Source: Pseudomonas huaxiensis | GTDB lineage: Bacteria; Pseudomonadota; Gammaproteobacteria; Pseudomonadales; Pseudomonadaceae | Reading direction: 5' to 3' | DNA length: 64,000 nucleotides | Assembly (NCBI RefSeq): GCF_003231275.1 | Contig: NZ_QKVL01000008.1 | Span: forward strand, 124,001-188,000 | The notes under the pieces: generated by a model | The model's input: only the letters and a program-made list of their open reading frames with translations | Told to the model about the DNA's origin: nothing | The model's database searches: none | Translations under genes and position numbers: made by a program | Part shown: positions 1 to 10,359 of the stretch, in pieces | Layout: the number at the start of each line of letters is the position of its first letter | Numbering within the stretch: the first letter of the stretch is position 1

Positions 1-1093
<1,093 letters not shown>

Positions 1094-1131
1094 TGGGCAC
1101 CTGAAGCGGGTTGACGGGAACGGCCAGCCGA

Positions 1132-1153
1132 CGCGGTAGCAGGCGCTACCGCG
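1132..1153. repeat. intercistronic hairpin before glgX
   Basis: A perfect 9-bp stem, CGCGGTAGC/GCTACCGCG, around the 4-nt loop AGGC, lies in the 93-bp gap between the DUF2934 gene and glgX. It has no T-tract on either side, so it is more likely a processing or stability element than a terminator. That role is inferred. Confidence 0.5.
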
Positions 1154-1186
1154 GCGGGTGGTAAACGAAACGGGACCGGCGAAGGG

Positions 1187-1462
1187 TCAGAGCGGAGCGG
1201 GTTTCTTCGGTGTACGCGGCTTTTTCGCCGGCTCGCTCTTGGCCGTGGCGGCCTTGCCTGCGGTGGGCGCGGGCTCGGCTTTGGGCTTGGCGCTGGCACT
1301 GGCCTTGGGCTTTTTCGCAGTGCTGGCCTTGGGCGCCAACGCCTCGGCTTCGGCCAGCTTGCGCGCCATTTCCCAATGGCGCGCTTCATGGCCTTCCGGC
1401 TTACCCTCCGACTCCCAGATCTGATACGCGAATTCGCGAATACGTTTTTCCTCGACACTCAT
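1187..1462 (-). CDS. DUF2934 family small protein
   Basis: A 91-residue cytoplasmic protein. Residues 1-40 form the DUF2934 motif (start MSVEEKRIREFAYQIWESEG, then a WEMA helix). The remainder is a low-complexity Lys/Ala/Pro tail with repeated KP and AKP units, typical of a flexible nucleic-acid-binding or otherwise disordered tail. The gene starts 2 bp after the treY stop, so it belongs to the operon. A gene of the same kind sits at this place in the P. aeruginosa glycogen cluster. No biochemical function is known for the family, so its role beside trehalose and glycogen enzymes is open. Confidence 0.85.
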   Translation of the reverse strand: MSVEEKRIREFAYQIWESEGKPEGHEARHWEMARKLAEAEALAPKASTAKKPKASASAKPKAEPAPTAGKAATAKSEPAKKPRTPKKPAPL

Positions 1463-1464
1463 GG

Positions 1465-4266
1465 CTACGCTCCTGATGACTCAATGTGCTCAATGAAAAG
1501 ATTCACGGGAAAGCGCTCCAGCGCGGTGTTCAGCCACAGCTCCCGGGAGCCGGGCTCCTTGATGCTTGTGACTGCACGCTGATCGAAAAGTCCCGTGCAA
1601 TTGGCAGTGGACAAGGCGAACGGCAGGACCACCCGGGTATCGCCCCAGTTCTGCGCCGGGATCAAAGGGTGTGCGGTGTTGCCGAGCAGATTGCCGGCAA
1701 GGCGTGGAACGATGATGACGGCCCTTTGCTCTTCGCCAAGGCGGGCGAAGGCGAGGACTTTTCCGGCGTGCTCGCCACGGACTTCCAGCGGCAGGTAGTC
1801 GCCCCGCAGGAACAGCTCGGCGTATTGCCGGCGACGCTCCAGCACCTGGCCGATCAGTGCCTGCTTGACGCGACCGTCGCGCCACGCGGCAAGCAGCGTC
1901 TCGGGTGTCTGGCTGTCGTCGAGGGCCTGGCGGCGTGCAGCGAAGTCCACCGGGCGGCGGTTGTCCGGGTCGACCAGGCTGAAGTCCCAGAACTCGTTGC
2001 CTTGATACAGGTCGGGCACGCCTGGCGCGGTCATGCGCAACAGGCATTGGACCAGGCTGTTGAGCGCGCCGGGGCAGGCCAGCGCGTTGGCGGCGTCCGC
2101 CAGGGAATGGCGCAGTTGCTGGCACTGACGGTCCAGCAGCAGGCCGTTGATAAAGTCGGCGCAGGCTTCTTCATAGGCGGTATTGGGCGCGCTCCAGCTG
2201 CTGCGCAACTTGGCCTCGCGCAGCGCCTTGCGTTGCCATTCGTGCAGGCGGGCGGCGTAGCTGCGCAGCCCCGGTTCATCGTCGGCGCCCAGGTCCAGCG
2301 GCCAACTGCCGAGCAGGGTCTGGTAGAGCATCAGCTCATCGGCCGCAGTGGGTGCGGTGCCGTCGGCCAGTTCCTGACGCAGCGGCTCGGCCAGCTCGCG
2401 CCAGTGCTCGATGCGGCTGGCGAAGCCGTCAGCGCGCTCGCTGATCACTGCGAGGCGGGCGCGCAGGTCTTCACCGCGCTTGTGGTCGTGGGTGGCGGTG
2501 GCCAGCAGGTTGTCAGGGAACTCGGCAAGCCGTTGCTGGCAGTGGGCGTGGAAGTCTGCAGCGGGTGCACTGAAACGCTCGGCCTCGAAGCCCACGTCGT
2601 TGCGCGAAAGCAGCACCGCCGAGCGATAGAACGCGGTGTCTTCCACCGCCTTGGCGGCAGTCGGCGAGGTCAGTTGCTGGAAGCGCACGCAGGCATGGCG
2701 CAGTTGCTTGCGTGCCCGGCCCGGTGGCAACTGCCGCCAGGCCTGGCCGCCGAGCCAGCGTTGCAGGTAGTCGAGCACGGCGGCGTCGGCATCGCCGAGG
2801 CTGATCCGGGCCTGTTCCAAAGCGGACTGGAAAAACCCTTCGTCCTGCGCTGAACGCCCACAGGCGGTGATGTAGGTGCGGTAAACCGGGTAGTGCTCGA
2901 CCAGCGCCTGCAAAGCGCGGCGGATCGCGCCGAAGGTCAGGTCGCGACTCATCACGTCATTGCGCGCTACCTGCAACAGCGCTTGAGCCACCGACTCGAA
3001 ATCGCCGGCGAGGCTGCCTTGCAGCACCAGTTGCCGGGCCTGACGGACTTCCTCGCTGAACGGCGGGCGCTCAGTGAGTTCATGCCACAGCTCGGCGAGC
3101 GGTGCGGCGCCGGCCGGATCGTGTTGCAGCAACGACACCTGGTTCATGAATTCATAGCCGGTGGTGCCGTCCACCTGCCAGTCGCGGTGCAGGCTTTCGC
3201 CGACGCCGAGGATCTTCTCGACATAGATCGGCAAGTGCTCCAGCGCCGCGCTCAAGGGCCGTTGCGCCAGCAGGGCACGGGTCCGACGGCGCAGCTTGCG
3301 GCAATAGCCACGCGGGTCGGCGAGGCCGTCGATATGGTCGATGCGCAGGCCGTCCACCAGACCGCGGGCGATCAATTCGAAAACCTTGCCGTGGGTGGCT
3401 TCGAACACGGTGGGCCGCTCCACCCGCAGGCCGCCCAGTTCATTGACATCGAAGAAGCGCCGCCAGTTGATGTCGTCCGCCGCAGTGCGCCAGCTCGCCA
3501 GCCGATAGTGCTGGCGCTCCAGCAGCCCGTGCAGACGGGTGAAACCGCTTTCCTGGCGGCCATCGAAGCCTTCCAGCAGGCGCTCGATGTCCACCGCGAC
3601 CTGAGCCAGCCGGGCCAGGTCGATCAGTTCGCGGTGCAGCGGCTCGGCGGCGTCGGCGTCTTGCAAGGCGGCGAAGCGCCCGGCCAGGTCGCGCAGGCTC
3701 GACAACTGGCTGGCGGCCAACACCAGCGCGTAATCCGGCGGGCTGATGGGGAAGCGGTGTTCGTGGTGATGAATCTGGAAGCGCCCTGTGCTTGCCGAGA
3801 AGCGCAGCGGCGCATCGCCGTTCTGCAGCACCTTGCCGTAGTCGTCGGCGAGGAAGGGCAGCAGCAACTGGCCTTCCAGTAGCGGATCGGGTGAATGCCA
3901 CTGGATGTCGAAGAACTCCGCGTAACGGCTGCGCCGGCCCCAGGCCAGCAGGTCTTGCCACCAGGGGTTGTGCTCGCCGCCCACGGCCATGTGGTTGGAG
4001 ACGATATCGAGAATCAGGCCCATGCCGTGCTGACGCAGCGCCGTAACCAGGCGTTCCAGCGCCGCCTCGCCGCCCAGCTCCGGGCTGACCCGGGTCGGAT
4101 CGACCACGTCGTAGCCGTGCCGTGAACCGGGCCGGGCTTCCAGCAGCGGCGATGCATAGACGTGGCTGATGCCGAGCCGTGCGAAGTACGGCACCAGCGG
4201 CACCGCGTCATCGAGGGTGAAGTCGGCGTGGAATTGCAGGCGCAGGGTCGCGGTCAAGGCACTCAT
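1465..4266 (-). CDS. treY: maltooligosyltrehalose synthase TreY
   Basis: Cytoplasmic GH13 enzyme of 933 residues that turns the reducing-end alpha-1,4 bond of maltodextrin into an alpha,alpha-1,1 bond, giving maltooligosyltrehalose for TreZ. The N-terminal motif of the family (TLRLQFHADFTLDDA) is present, then region I (DIVSNHMA), the nucleophile region (LRIDHIDGLADP), the acid/base region (YVEKILGVGE) and region IV (ATHDHKRGEDLRAR). The length is slightly above the usual 800-930. The start overlaps the malQ stop by 4 bp (ATGA), which indicates translational coupling. Together with TreZ it forms the TreY/TreZ route to trehalose, an osmoprotectant. Identification is firm. Confidence 0.96.
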   Translation of the reverse strand: MSALTATLRLQFHADFTLDDAVPLVPYFARLGISHVYASPLLEARPGSRHGYDVVDPTRVSPELGGEAALERLVTALRQHGMGLILDIVSNHMAVGGEHNPWWQDLLAWGRRSRYAEFFDIQWHSPDPLLEGQLLLPFLADDYGKVLQNGDAPLRFSASTGRFQIHHHEHRFPISPPDYALVLAASQLSSLRDLAGRFAALQDADAAEPLHRELIDLARLAQVAVDIERLLEGFDGRQESGFTRLHGLLERQHYRLASWRTAADDINWRRFFDVNELGGLRVERPTVFEATHGKVFELIARGLVDGLRIDHIDGLADPRGYCRKLRRRTRALLAQRPLSAALEHLPIYVEKILGVGESLHRDWQVDGTTGYEFMNQVSLLQHDPAGAAPLAELWHELTERPPFSEEVRQARQLVLQGSLAGDFESVAQALLQVARNDVMSRDLTFGAIRRALQALVEHYPVYRTYITACGRSAQDEGFFQSALEQARISLGDADAAVLDYLQRWLGGQAWRQLPPGRARKQLRHACVRFQQLTSPTAAKAVEDTAFYRSAVLLSRNDVGFEAERFSAPAADFHAHCQQRLAEFPDNLLATATHDHKRGEDLRARLAVISERADGFASRIEHWRELAEPLRQELADGTAPTAADELMLYQTLLGSWPLDLGADDEPGLRSYAARLHEWQRKALREAKLRSSWSAPNTAYEEACADFINGLLLDRQCQQLRHSLADAANALACPGALNSLVQCLLRMTAPGVPDLYQGNEFWDFSLVDPDNRRPVDFAARRQALDDSQTPETLLAAWRDGRVKQALIGQVLERRRQYAELFLRGDYLPLEVRGEHAGKVLAFARLGEEQRAVIIVPRLAGNLLGNTAHPLIPAQNWGDTRVVLPFALSTANCTGLFDQRAVTSIKEPGSRELWLNTALERFPVNLFIEHIESSGA

Positions 4267-6329
4267 CGATCACGCTCCCAGGCTTGTTCGCGGGCTTGGG
4301 CAAGCAATTCCAGGCGCCGTGCAGCGTCGTAGTCGTCGAGCAGGTCGCGAGCCGGCGGAGCAAAGCGCCGGCACCAGTTGGGATGGCCTTCGGTGGTACC
4401 GGGCAGGTTTGGTTGTTCGTCCACGCCCAGCAGGTCTTCCAGCGGCAGCAGCACCAACGGCGCCCGGGTGTGGCCGAGCAGGCGCACGGCGGCGTCGATG
4501 GCGGTGTCGTCGTTGTCCATGGGTTGGTTGTAGTTGCGTTCGAGCAACTGGCGCAGGCCACGGATTTCAGTCTGCCGGGCGTCGCGCCAGTGCCGTTCGG
4601 TCAGGGCGTCGATCAGGTGCAGGCGGTGGTTCCAGTCGATGTCCCGCGACGACAGCCAGCCGGCCAGCGGCGGTAAGTCGTGGGTGCTGGTGGTGGCGAG
4701 GGCATTGTCCGGCCAGTCGAGGATCGGCTTGAAATGCCCGGGCGGGTCCTGTTCGAACAGCAGCACGCGCATGCCGAGAATGCCCCGCGCCGCGAGTTTC
4801 TCGCGCAGGCCGGCGGGCACGGTGCCGAGGTCTTCGCCGAGAACGATGGCGCTGTGGCGCACCGATTCCAGGGCGAGCAGGCGCAGCAGGTCGTCCAGCG
4901 GGTAGTGCAAGTAGGCGCCGGCGCCGGCCGCGGCGCCGTTGGGTATCAGCCAGAGCCGTTGCAGGCCCATCACGTGGTCGATGCGCAGGCCGCCGGCATG
5001 GGCGAAGTTGGCCCGGAGCATTTCGATAAAGGCGCGGTAGCCGTTGCGGCGCAGGCCTTTGGGCGAAAAGGCGCAGATGCCCCAGTTCTGCCCGGCGCGG
5101 TTGAGGATGTCTGGTGGTGCACCGACGTGCAGGTCGGCGAGCAGTTCGTCCTGGCGGCTCCAGGCCTGGCTGCCGGCGCCGTCGACACCCACCGCGAGGT
5201 CAGCGATCAGGCCAACCGCCATGCCCTGGCCGCGTGCTGCCTGTTGCGCTCGTTCCAGGCCGCGCGCCACCAGCCATTGGCAGAAGGCGTAGTACTCGAT
5301 GGCGGCCGGGTAGTTGTCGGCGAACTGCGCGACTTCCACGCTGCGCGGCTCGCGCCAGCCGTCCCACCAGCGTCGCCAGTCCTGGCTACTGCCCTTGGTG
5401 GCGGCGGCGTCGAGCAGGGCTTCATAGCGGCAATGGTCTTCCAGCGCCTGGCCACCGGCCTTGCGAAAGCTGGTGAAGTCCTCGCGTTGCGGGTGGTCGC
5501 CGCGGCTGAAGTCGCGGTACAGCACGCGCAATAGTTTCTGCTTGGCGCCGGCCGCCCGGGGCCAGTCGATCAGCGGCAACTGTTCCAGCTCGTCGAACGG
5601 TTGTTCCAGGCTTTCCCGCGCCACGCGCACGGCGCGCTCGCCAAGAAGGATTTCCGGGCTGGCGTAGAGGCTGTTGAAAAACAGCCGACTGGACGGCGAA
5701 TAGGGGCTGTAGGTGTGGCTGTTGTTGGCGAACATGGCGTGGGTCGGGCTGATCGCCAGGGCATCGGCGCCACGTTCGGCGGCACTGCGGGCCAGGGCTT
5801 CCAGCGCCAGACAGTCGCCGAAGCCGCCGTCACCCTGGCGGCGCAGGCTGTAGAGCTGGGCGCCGATGCCCCAGCCGCGCGGGGTCGGATGGTCTTTGGC
5901 GTCGGCGAGGGTGAAGCAGCGCAGAGGCGCCACGGCAAGGGTGAAGCCCTGGCCGTTGATGCTCAGGCGGTGATAGCCGATCGGCAGGCCAGCGGGCAAG
6001 GCCGCCTGGGCGTCCAGGCGCAGGGCCTGTTCGCTGCCGTCTTCGAGCACGGCGTGACACAGGTTGCCGGCGTCGAACCAGTGCGCCAGCGGCAGGGCTT
6101 CGCCGAGGTCGACGGTCAATAGCGGCGGCAGGTGCTGGGCATCCTCGGCCTGATCCAGGGCTTTGATGCTGTGGGCGACGCTGTCGGCGTCCTCGGCGGG
6201 ATGGCCGAGCGCGGCGAGGATGGCACGCAAGTCCGGATCGCTGACCTTTTGCGCCTTGCCGTTGGCGTCGATCCAGTCGACGGCCAGGCCCGCAAGGCGG
6301 GCCAGGTGGTGCAGATGGAGGTCACTCAT
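4263..6329 (-). CDS. malQ: 4-alpha-glucanotransferase (amylomaltase) MalQ
   Basis: Cytoplasmic GH77 disproportionating enzyme of 688 residues. It transfers alpha-1,4-glucan segments between maltodextrins and so supplies chains long enough for TreY. Conserved GH77 stretches are visible: GIGAQLYSLRRQGDGGFGD near residue 150, LRIDHVMGLQRLW with the nucleophile Asp, VLGEDLGTVP with the acid/base Glu, and TSTHDLPPLAGW. Start and stop overlap treZ and treY by 4 bp each, so the three are tightly coupled. In Pseudomonas the gene belongs to glycogen/trehalose metabolism and not to a maltose regulon; no maltose transporter is seen nearby. Confidence 0.95.
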   Translation of the reverse strand: MSDLHLHHLARLAGLAVDWIDANGKAQKVSDPDLRAILAALGHPAEDADSVAHSIKALDQAEDAQHLPPLLTVDLGEALPLAHWFDAGNLCHAVLEDGSEQALRLDAQAALPAGLPIGYHRLSINGQGFTLAVAPLRCFTLADAKDHPTPRGWGIGAQLYSLRRQGDGGFGDCLALEALARSAAERGADALAISPTHAMFANNSHTYSPYSPSSRLFFNSLYASPEILLGERAVRVARESLEQPFDELEQLPLIDWPRAAGAKQKLLRVLYRDFSRGDHPQREDFTSFRKAGGQALEDHCRYEALLDAAATKGSSQDWRRWWDGWREPRSVEVAQFADNYPAAIEYYAFCQWLVARGLERAQQAARGQGMAVGLIADLAVGVDGAGSQAWSRQDELLADLHVGAPPDILNRAGQNWGICAFSPKGLRRNGYRAFIEMLRANFAHAGGLRIDHVMGLQRLWLIPNGAAAGAGAYLHYPLDDLLRLLALESVRHSAIVLGEDLGTVPAGLREKLAARGILGMRVLLFEQDPPGHFKPILDWPDNALATTSTHDLPPLAGWLSSRDIDWNHRLHLIDALTERHWRDARQTEIRGLRQLLERNYNQPMDNDDTAIDAAVRLLGHTRAPLVLLPLEDLLGVDEQPNLPGTTEGHPNWCRRFAPPARDLLDDYDAARRLELLAQAREQAWERDR

Positions 6330-8092
6330 TGGGCAGACTCCGCAGCGGAAGGAGGAATGCGGCTGACCAGGGCGCTGAAGGGGGGCAGGATCCCTGGTTG
6401 TTGCACTGCTTCAGTGCATTGAAACAACGGTTGATGACGCTCGGTCAGGTCCGATTGCACCGGTTCCGGGCCGAGGTTGAGGTCGATGCGCAGCTCGCTG
6501 CCGTCGCCCAGCCGCCAATGGGCGCTGAGTGCCTTGTCGCCGAGCACCTGGGTGCCCAGCGCCCGGGCGCCGTCGAGGTGCGGCACGATGTGATGGCGGC
6601 GCAGCGTCAGCAGCTGTTGGTAGAAGTCTTCCCAGGCGGCGCTGTGGCTGTTGCGCCGGGGGCGGGAGTCGATAAAGGTCTGCAGCGCATTGGGATCGGG
6701 AATCTGCTCGCGGCGCTCTGGCGCGCTGAACGCGGCGAAGCCCTGGAACTCGGCGCGGCGGCCCTCGCGCACGGCATCGGCCAGTTCGTCGTGGTGATCG
6801 GTGAAGAACAGAAACGGCTGTTCGCTGGCCCATTCATCGCCCATGAACAGCAGCGGAATCATCGGCGAGAGCAGCAGCAGGGTGGTCGCGGCGCGCAGTG
6901 CGCGGGGCTCGCACAAGGTCGACAGGCGCTCGCCGAAGGCGCGGTTGCCAGTCTGGTCGTGGTTCTGCAGGAACAGCACGAAAGCGCTCGGCGGCAAGTG
7001 CCCGCTGGGTTCGCCGCGCGGCCGGCCATGGCGGTCGGCTTCGCCCTGGTAGACGAAGCCCTCGCTCAGGCTGCGGGCCAGGCGCTGCGCCGGTTGCTGG
7101 CGGAAATCGGCGTAATAGCCTTCTTCCTCGCCCGTGAGCAGCACATGCAGGGTGTTGTGCCCGTCATCGTTCCACTGCGCGTCGAAATCGGCCCCGAGCA
7201 GGTGCGCCTGGTTGAACTCGTTTTCCAGCACCAGCCAGCAGTGGCGGTCCGGAGCACAGTGCTGGCGCACGGCGCCGGACAATGCGCGAAGAAAGTCCGG
7301 GTCGTCGATGGCATGCACCGCATCCAGGCGCAGGCCGTCAAAACGGTAGTCGTTGAGCCACATCAGGGCATTTTCGATGAAGAAGTCGCGCACCTCCGTG
7401 CGGCGAAAATCGATGGCCGCGCCCCACGGGGTTTGCCGGTCTTCGCGGAAAAACTCGCTGGCGTAGTGGTGCAGGAAGTTGCCGTCGGGGCCGAAGTGGT
7501 TGTAGACCACGTCCAGCAGCACCATCAGGCCGAGGCCGTGGGCCTGGTCGATCAGCGCTTGCAGTTGTTCCGGCGAGCCGTAGCTGTGCTGCGGGGCAAA
7601 GGGCAGGACTCCGTCGTAGCCCCAGTTGCGCTCGCCGGGAAACTCGCCGATGGGCATCAGTTCGATCGCGGTGATGCCCAGTTCGGCCAGGCGCGGCAAT
7701 TCGTTCATAACCCCGGCGTAGCCGCCGAGCAGCCCGACATGCAGTTCCTGGATCACCGCTTCGGACCAGGGCCGACCGCGCCAGTCGTCGTGCCGCCAGT
7801 GGTAGCGCTGCGCGGCGATGACCTGGCTGGGGCCGTGTACGCCCTGGGGCTGCGAGCGGGACGCTGGGTCGGGGACCGACAGCTCGCCGTCGATGCGGTA
7901 GCGATAGAGGCTGCCCGCTGGACAGCGCCGTTGCAGGCGAAACCAGCCGTCGGCCTCGGGGGCCATGGCGAAGGTTGCGCCATCGAGTTCGAGTTCGACG
8001 TTGCGGGCATCGGGCGCCCACAAGGCGAAGCGGGTGCGCTGGCCATCCTCGACCAGCGCCCCGTGGTTGAACCGCAGGGGCAGGGGCGGCAT
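6326..8092 (-). CDS. treZ: malto-oligosyltrehalose trehalohydrolase TreZ
   Basis: Cytoplasmic GH13 hydrolase of 588 residues that releases free trehalose from maltooligosyltrehalose made by TreY. An N-terminal beta-sandwich (FALWAPDARNVELELDG) is followed by the barrel with VVYNHFGPDGN, FDGLRLDAVHAI (nucleophile), LVLENEFNQ (acid/base) and LQNHDQTGN. The length agrees with the family. It starts 3 bp after the glgA stop and overlaps malQ by 4 bp. Presence with treY makes the pathway complete within this window. Confidence 0.96.
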   Translation of the reverse strand: MPPLPLRFNHGALVEDGQRTRFALWAPDARNVELELDGATFAMAPEADGWFRLQRRCPAGSLYRYRIDGELSVPDPASRSQPQGVHGPSQVIAAQRYHWRHDDWRGRPWSEAVIQELHVGLLGGYAGVMNELPRLAELGITAIELMPIGEFPGERNWGYDGVLPFAPQHSYGSPEQLQALIDQAHGLGLMVLLDVVYNHFGPDGNFLHHYASEFFREDRQTPWGAAIDFRRTEVRDFFIENALMWLNDYRFDGLRLDAVHAIDDPDFLRALSGAVRQHCAPDRHCWLVLENEFNQAHLLGADFDAQWNDDGHNTLHVLLTGEEEGYYADFRQQPAQRLARSLSEGFVYQGEADRHGRPRGEPSGHLPPSAFVLFLQNHDQTGNRAFGERLSTLCEPRALRAATTLLLLSPMIPLLFMGDEWASEQPFLFFTDHHDELADAVREGRRAEFQGFAAFSAPERREQIPDPNALQTFIDSRPRRNSHSAAWEDFYQQLLTLRRHHIVPHLDGARALGTQVLGDKALSAHWRLGDGSELRIDLNLGPEPVQSDLTERHQPLFQCTEAVQQPGILPPFSALVSRIPPSAAESAQ

Positions 8093-8095
8093 GGC

Positions 8096-9655
8096 TTACC
8101 CCCGCTGGCTAGTGGCGCGGACGACCAGTTCCTCGTACAGCCGGGCGTAGGGTTCCACCGCCTGGCACCAGTTGAAGGGCTGGGTCATGGCCAGGCAGCG
8201 CATGGCGTTGAGCAGCGGTTTCTTCTCGAAAATGTAGAAGGCCCGTTGCAGCGCCTCGCGATAGCTTTCCACCGTGGACTCATCGAACAGGAAGCCGGTG
8301 ACGCCATTCTCGATGGTGTCGGCCAGGCCGCCGGTATTGCGCGCCACCGGCAGCGAGCCGAAGCGCTGCGCGTACATCTGGCTCAGGCCGCAGGGCTCGT
8401 AGCGCGAAGGCATCAGCAGGAAATCGCTGCCGGCGAACATGCGCCGGGCATCGGTTTCGTTGAAGCCGATACGCACGCCGATGCGGCCAGGGAAGCGCAC
8501 GGCCAGCTCACGCATGGCCTGTTCTTCCTCGGGTTCGCCGCGGCCGATGATGGCGAGCTGACCGCCTTGCTGGACGATGAACTCGGCCACGCCAAGGGTC
8601 AGGTCGAGGCCTTTCTGGTAGACCAGTCGCGATACCACGGCGAACAGCGGACCGGTCGAGGGTTCCAGGCCGAACAGCTCGCGGACCTGGCTGGCGTTGG
8701 CGGCCTTGCCTTCCCAGTCGTTGAGGCCGAAGCGGTGATCCAGGTGGCTGTCGGTGGCCGAGTTCCAGCTCTCGTCGATGCCGTTCGGAATGCCGCTGAG
8801 CAGCCCTTGCTGGGCCTTGCTGTCGAGGAAACCATCGAGCCCGCAGCCGAACGCTGGCGTAGTGATTTCGCGGGCGTAGGTGGCGCTGACCGTGGTGATG
8901 TGGCTGGAGTAGGCCAGGCCCGCCTTGAGAAACGACAGCTTGCCGTAGAACTCCATGCCTTCCTGTTGCAGCGCGTGTTCGGGGATCGCCAGTTCCGGGC
9001 AGCAGGCGCGGCTGACCACGCCCTGGTAGGCGAGGTTATGAATGGTGAACAGGGTCGGGGTGCTCAGGCCGCGCCAGTGCATGTAGGCCGGGGCCAGACC
9101 CGCCGGCCAGTCGTGGGCGTGGACCAGGTCCGGGGTCCAGTGGACCATGCCTTCGCCAGCGGCGATTTCGGCGGCGGCCAGGCCCAGGCGGGCGAAGCGG
9201 ATATGGTTGTCGGGCCAGTCACGGCCGTTGTTGGCGCCGTAGGGCGTGCCTTCGCGCTGGTACAGCTCGGGACAGATCAGCACGTAGATGACCAGGCCGT
9301 CCGGGAGGTCCATGCGCCCGATCTGGCAGGCGGGCAGCGCCGCATGGCCACCCAGTTCGCCGACCACATGGATCGGGTTGTCGCTTTCCATCACTTGCGG
9401 GTAGCCGGGGATCAGCACGCGAACATCGTGCAAATGGCTCATGGCGCGGGGCAGGGCGGCGGAGACGTCGCCCAGGCCGCCGGTCTTGACCAGATCGGCG
9501 ATTTCCGAAGTGACGAACAAGACTTTGCGTTTGTGCCGATTCTGTCTGGGGTCGGCGACGTAGCCACGGCTCGTCGCGACGATGTCACTGCCCACAGGGG
9601 CGCTGGTATCCGGATTGAAATGCTCGGTATGCGGTTCGACAGCGGCACTGATCAT
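8096..9655 (-). CDS. glgA: glycogen synthase GlgA
   Basis: GT5 glycosyltransferase of about 519 residues that builds alpha-1,4-glucan from ADP-glucose. The nucleotide-sugar site motif (LVKTGGLGDVSAALP) is present, preceded by an unusually long N-terminal extension of about 45 residues; the C-terminal Rossmann part has SRYEPCGLSQMYA. An ATG at 9667 is also in frame, but the GGAGAG that overlaps it is well placed for the ATG at 9655, so the shorter start is preferred. It is the first gene of the six-gene operon running to position 1. The upstream 690 bp holds REP elements and presumably the promoter. Confidence 0.95.
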   Translation of the reverse strand: MISAAVEPHTEHFNPDTSAPVGSDIVATSRGYVADPRQNRHKRKVLFVTSEIADLVKTGGLGDVSAALPRAMSHLHDVRVLIPGYPQVMESDNPIHVVGELGGHAALPACQIGRMDLPDGLVIYVLICPELYQREGTPYGANNGRDWPDNHIRFARLGLAAAEIAAGEGMVHWTPDLVHAHDWPAGLAPAYMHWRGLSTPTLFTIHNLAYQGVVSRACCPELAIPEHALQQEGMEFYGKLSFLKAGLAYSSHITTVSATYAREITTPAFGCGLDGFLDSKAQQGLLSGIPNGIDESWNSATDSHLDHRFGLNDWEGKAANASQVRELFGLEPSTGPLFAVVSRLVYQKGLDLTLGVAEFIVQQGGQLAIIGRGEPEEEQAMRELAVRFPGRIGVRIGFNETDARRMFAGSDFLLMPSRYEPCGLSQMYAQRFGSLPVARNTGGLADTIENGVTGFLFDESTVESYREALQRAFYIFEKKPLLNAMRCLAMTQPFNWCQAVEPYARLYEELVVRATSQRG

Positions 9656-10085
9656 ACTTCTCTCCATCCCTTGTTCTGCGGGTGAATCACCCTAATGCGA
9701 TGCCTGTTCGGTCTATCTCTCTTCTGCTGTGCAGTGTTGCGTCCCTGTCACCCGTGCAAGCGCTACGCCAAATGGCGCTCCTGCCATTGGCGAACTGACG
9801 AAGTGTAGGGATGGGTGGGCCGCGCCCGGGAACGCCGGAAGCGATGACCTACTTAAATTCCTGACTGGCGCTGTGATCCGAAAGTTTCAACTTTTTTCGG
9901 TCGAGTTGTCCGGGCGGTACCAGGCAGGATTTGCCAGTGTAGGAGAGGGATGGGAGAAAATGTGACCCGCTGGTCATATTTCAGATTGAAGACAGAATGG
10001 TGGGTTTTTGCATAAGGGGGGAGGGGAAGGGGGTATTTCGGTTATGTGGTGGCCGCAATTTGCTAGCCGAGCGATCTTTAGCGTC

Positions 10086-10154
10086 CTTGAGATCGAGCGC
10101 CGCCCGCGCGGCGCATCGCGACGGTTCGGCGCCCCGACAAGCTCGCTCCTACAG
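10086..10154. repeat. REP-type element, copy 1
   Basis: Starts CTTGAGATCGAGCGCCGC, continues through a GCGCGGCGCATCGCGA block and ends with AAGCTCGCTCCTACAG. The same modules recur in opposite order at 10290-10341 and partly at 40474-40538. This is the common extragenic palindrome family of Pseudomonas. It lies between two minus-strand genes. Confidence 0.8.
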
Positions 10155-10289
10155 TGGTTGGAACGTGCCATGGTCTGTGAGAGTTGGGTTGCCCGCCCTT
10201 GTTGCATGACGATCTATGTTAGAAAACGCTCTTCATGCTGGTTCGAGATAGCGTCGTGCATGGCAGGCATAGGCACTTGCCAACCTACC

Positions 10290-10341
10290 GTAGGAGCGAG
10301 CTTGCTCGCGATGCGCCGCGCAAGCGGCGCTCGATCTCAAG
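10290..10341. repeat. REP-type element, copy 2 (inverted)
   Basis: Runs GTAGGAGCGAGCTTGCTCGC, then ATGCGCCGCGCAAGCGGCGC, then TCGATCTCAAG, which is the reverse complement of most of copy 1 at 10086-10154. Together the two form a head-to-head pair ending 18 bp from the stop of the response-regulator gene, where it may act in transcript stability (inferred). Confidence 0.8.
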
Positions 10342-10359
10342 GGCGCTGACAACTTGGGT

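Larger units (their letters stand above)
9668..10359. other. intergenic region with REP pair upstream of glgA
   Basis: About 690 bp without a supportable gene. The half next to glgA (about 9668-9990) is relatively AT-rich in places and must contain the operon promoter, but I cannot pick a convincing -35/-10 pair. The other half holds two inverted REP-type elements listed separately. Short ORFs here are composed of REP sequence and are not genes. Confidence 0.6.

Noticed and set aside
6329..9685. Plus-strand open frame of 1118 codons across treZ and glgA
   Set aside because: It is the antisense shadow of two firmly identified genes in high-GC DNA; the translation has no domain and is rich in Gly, Gln, His and Val as such shadows are.
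9729..9965. Possible 78-residue gene upstream of glgA
   Set aside because: No ribosome-binding site and no similarity or hydrophobic pattern; it lies in the presumed promoter region.
10008..10349. Short plus-strand frame in the gap before the first receiver gene
   Set aside because: It is built from REP sequence; it lacks a ribosome site.
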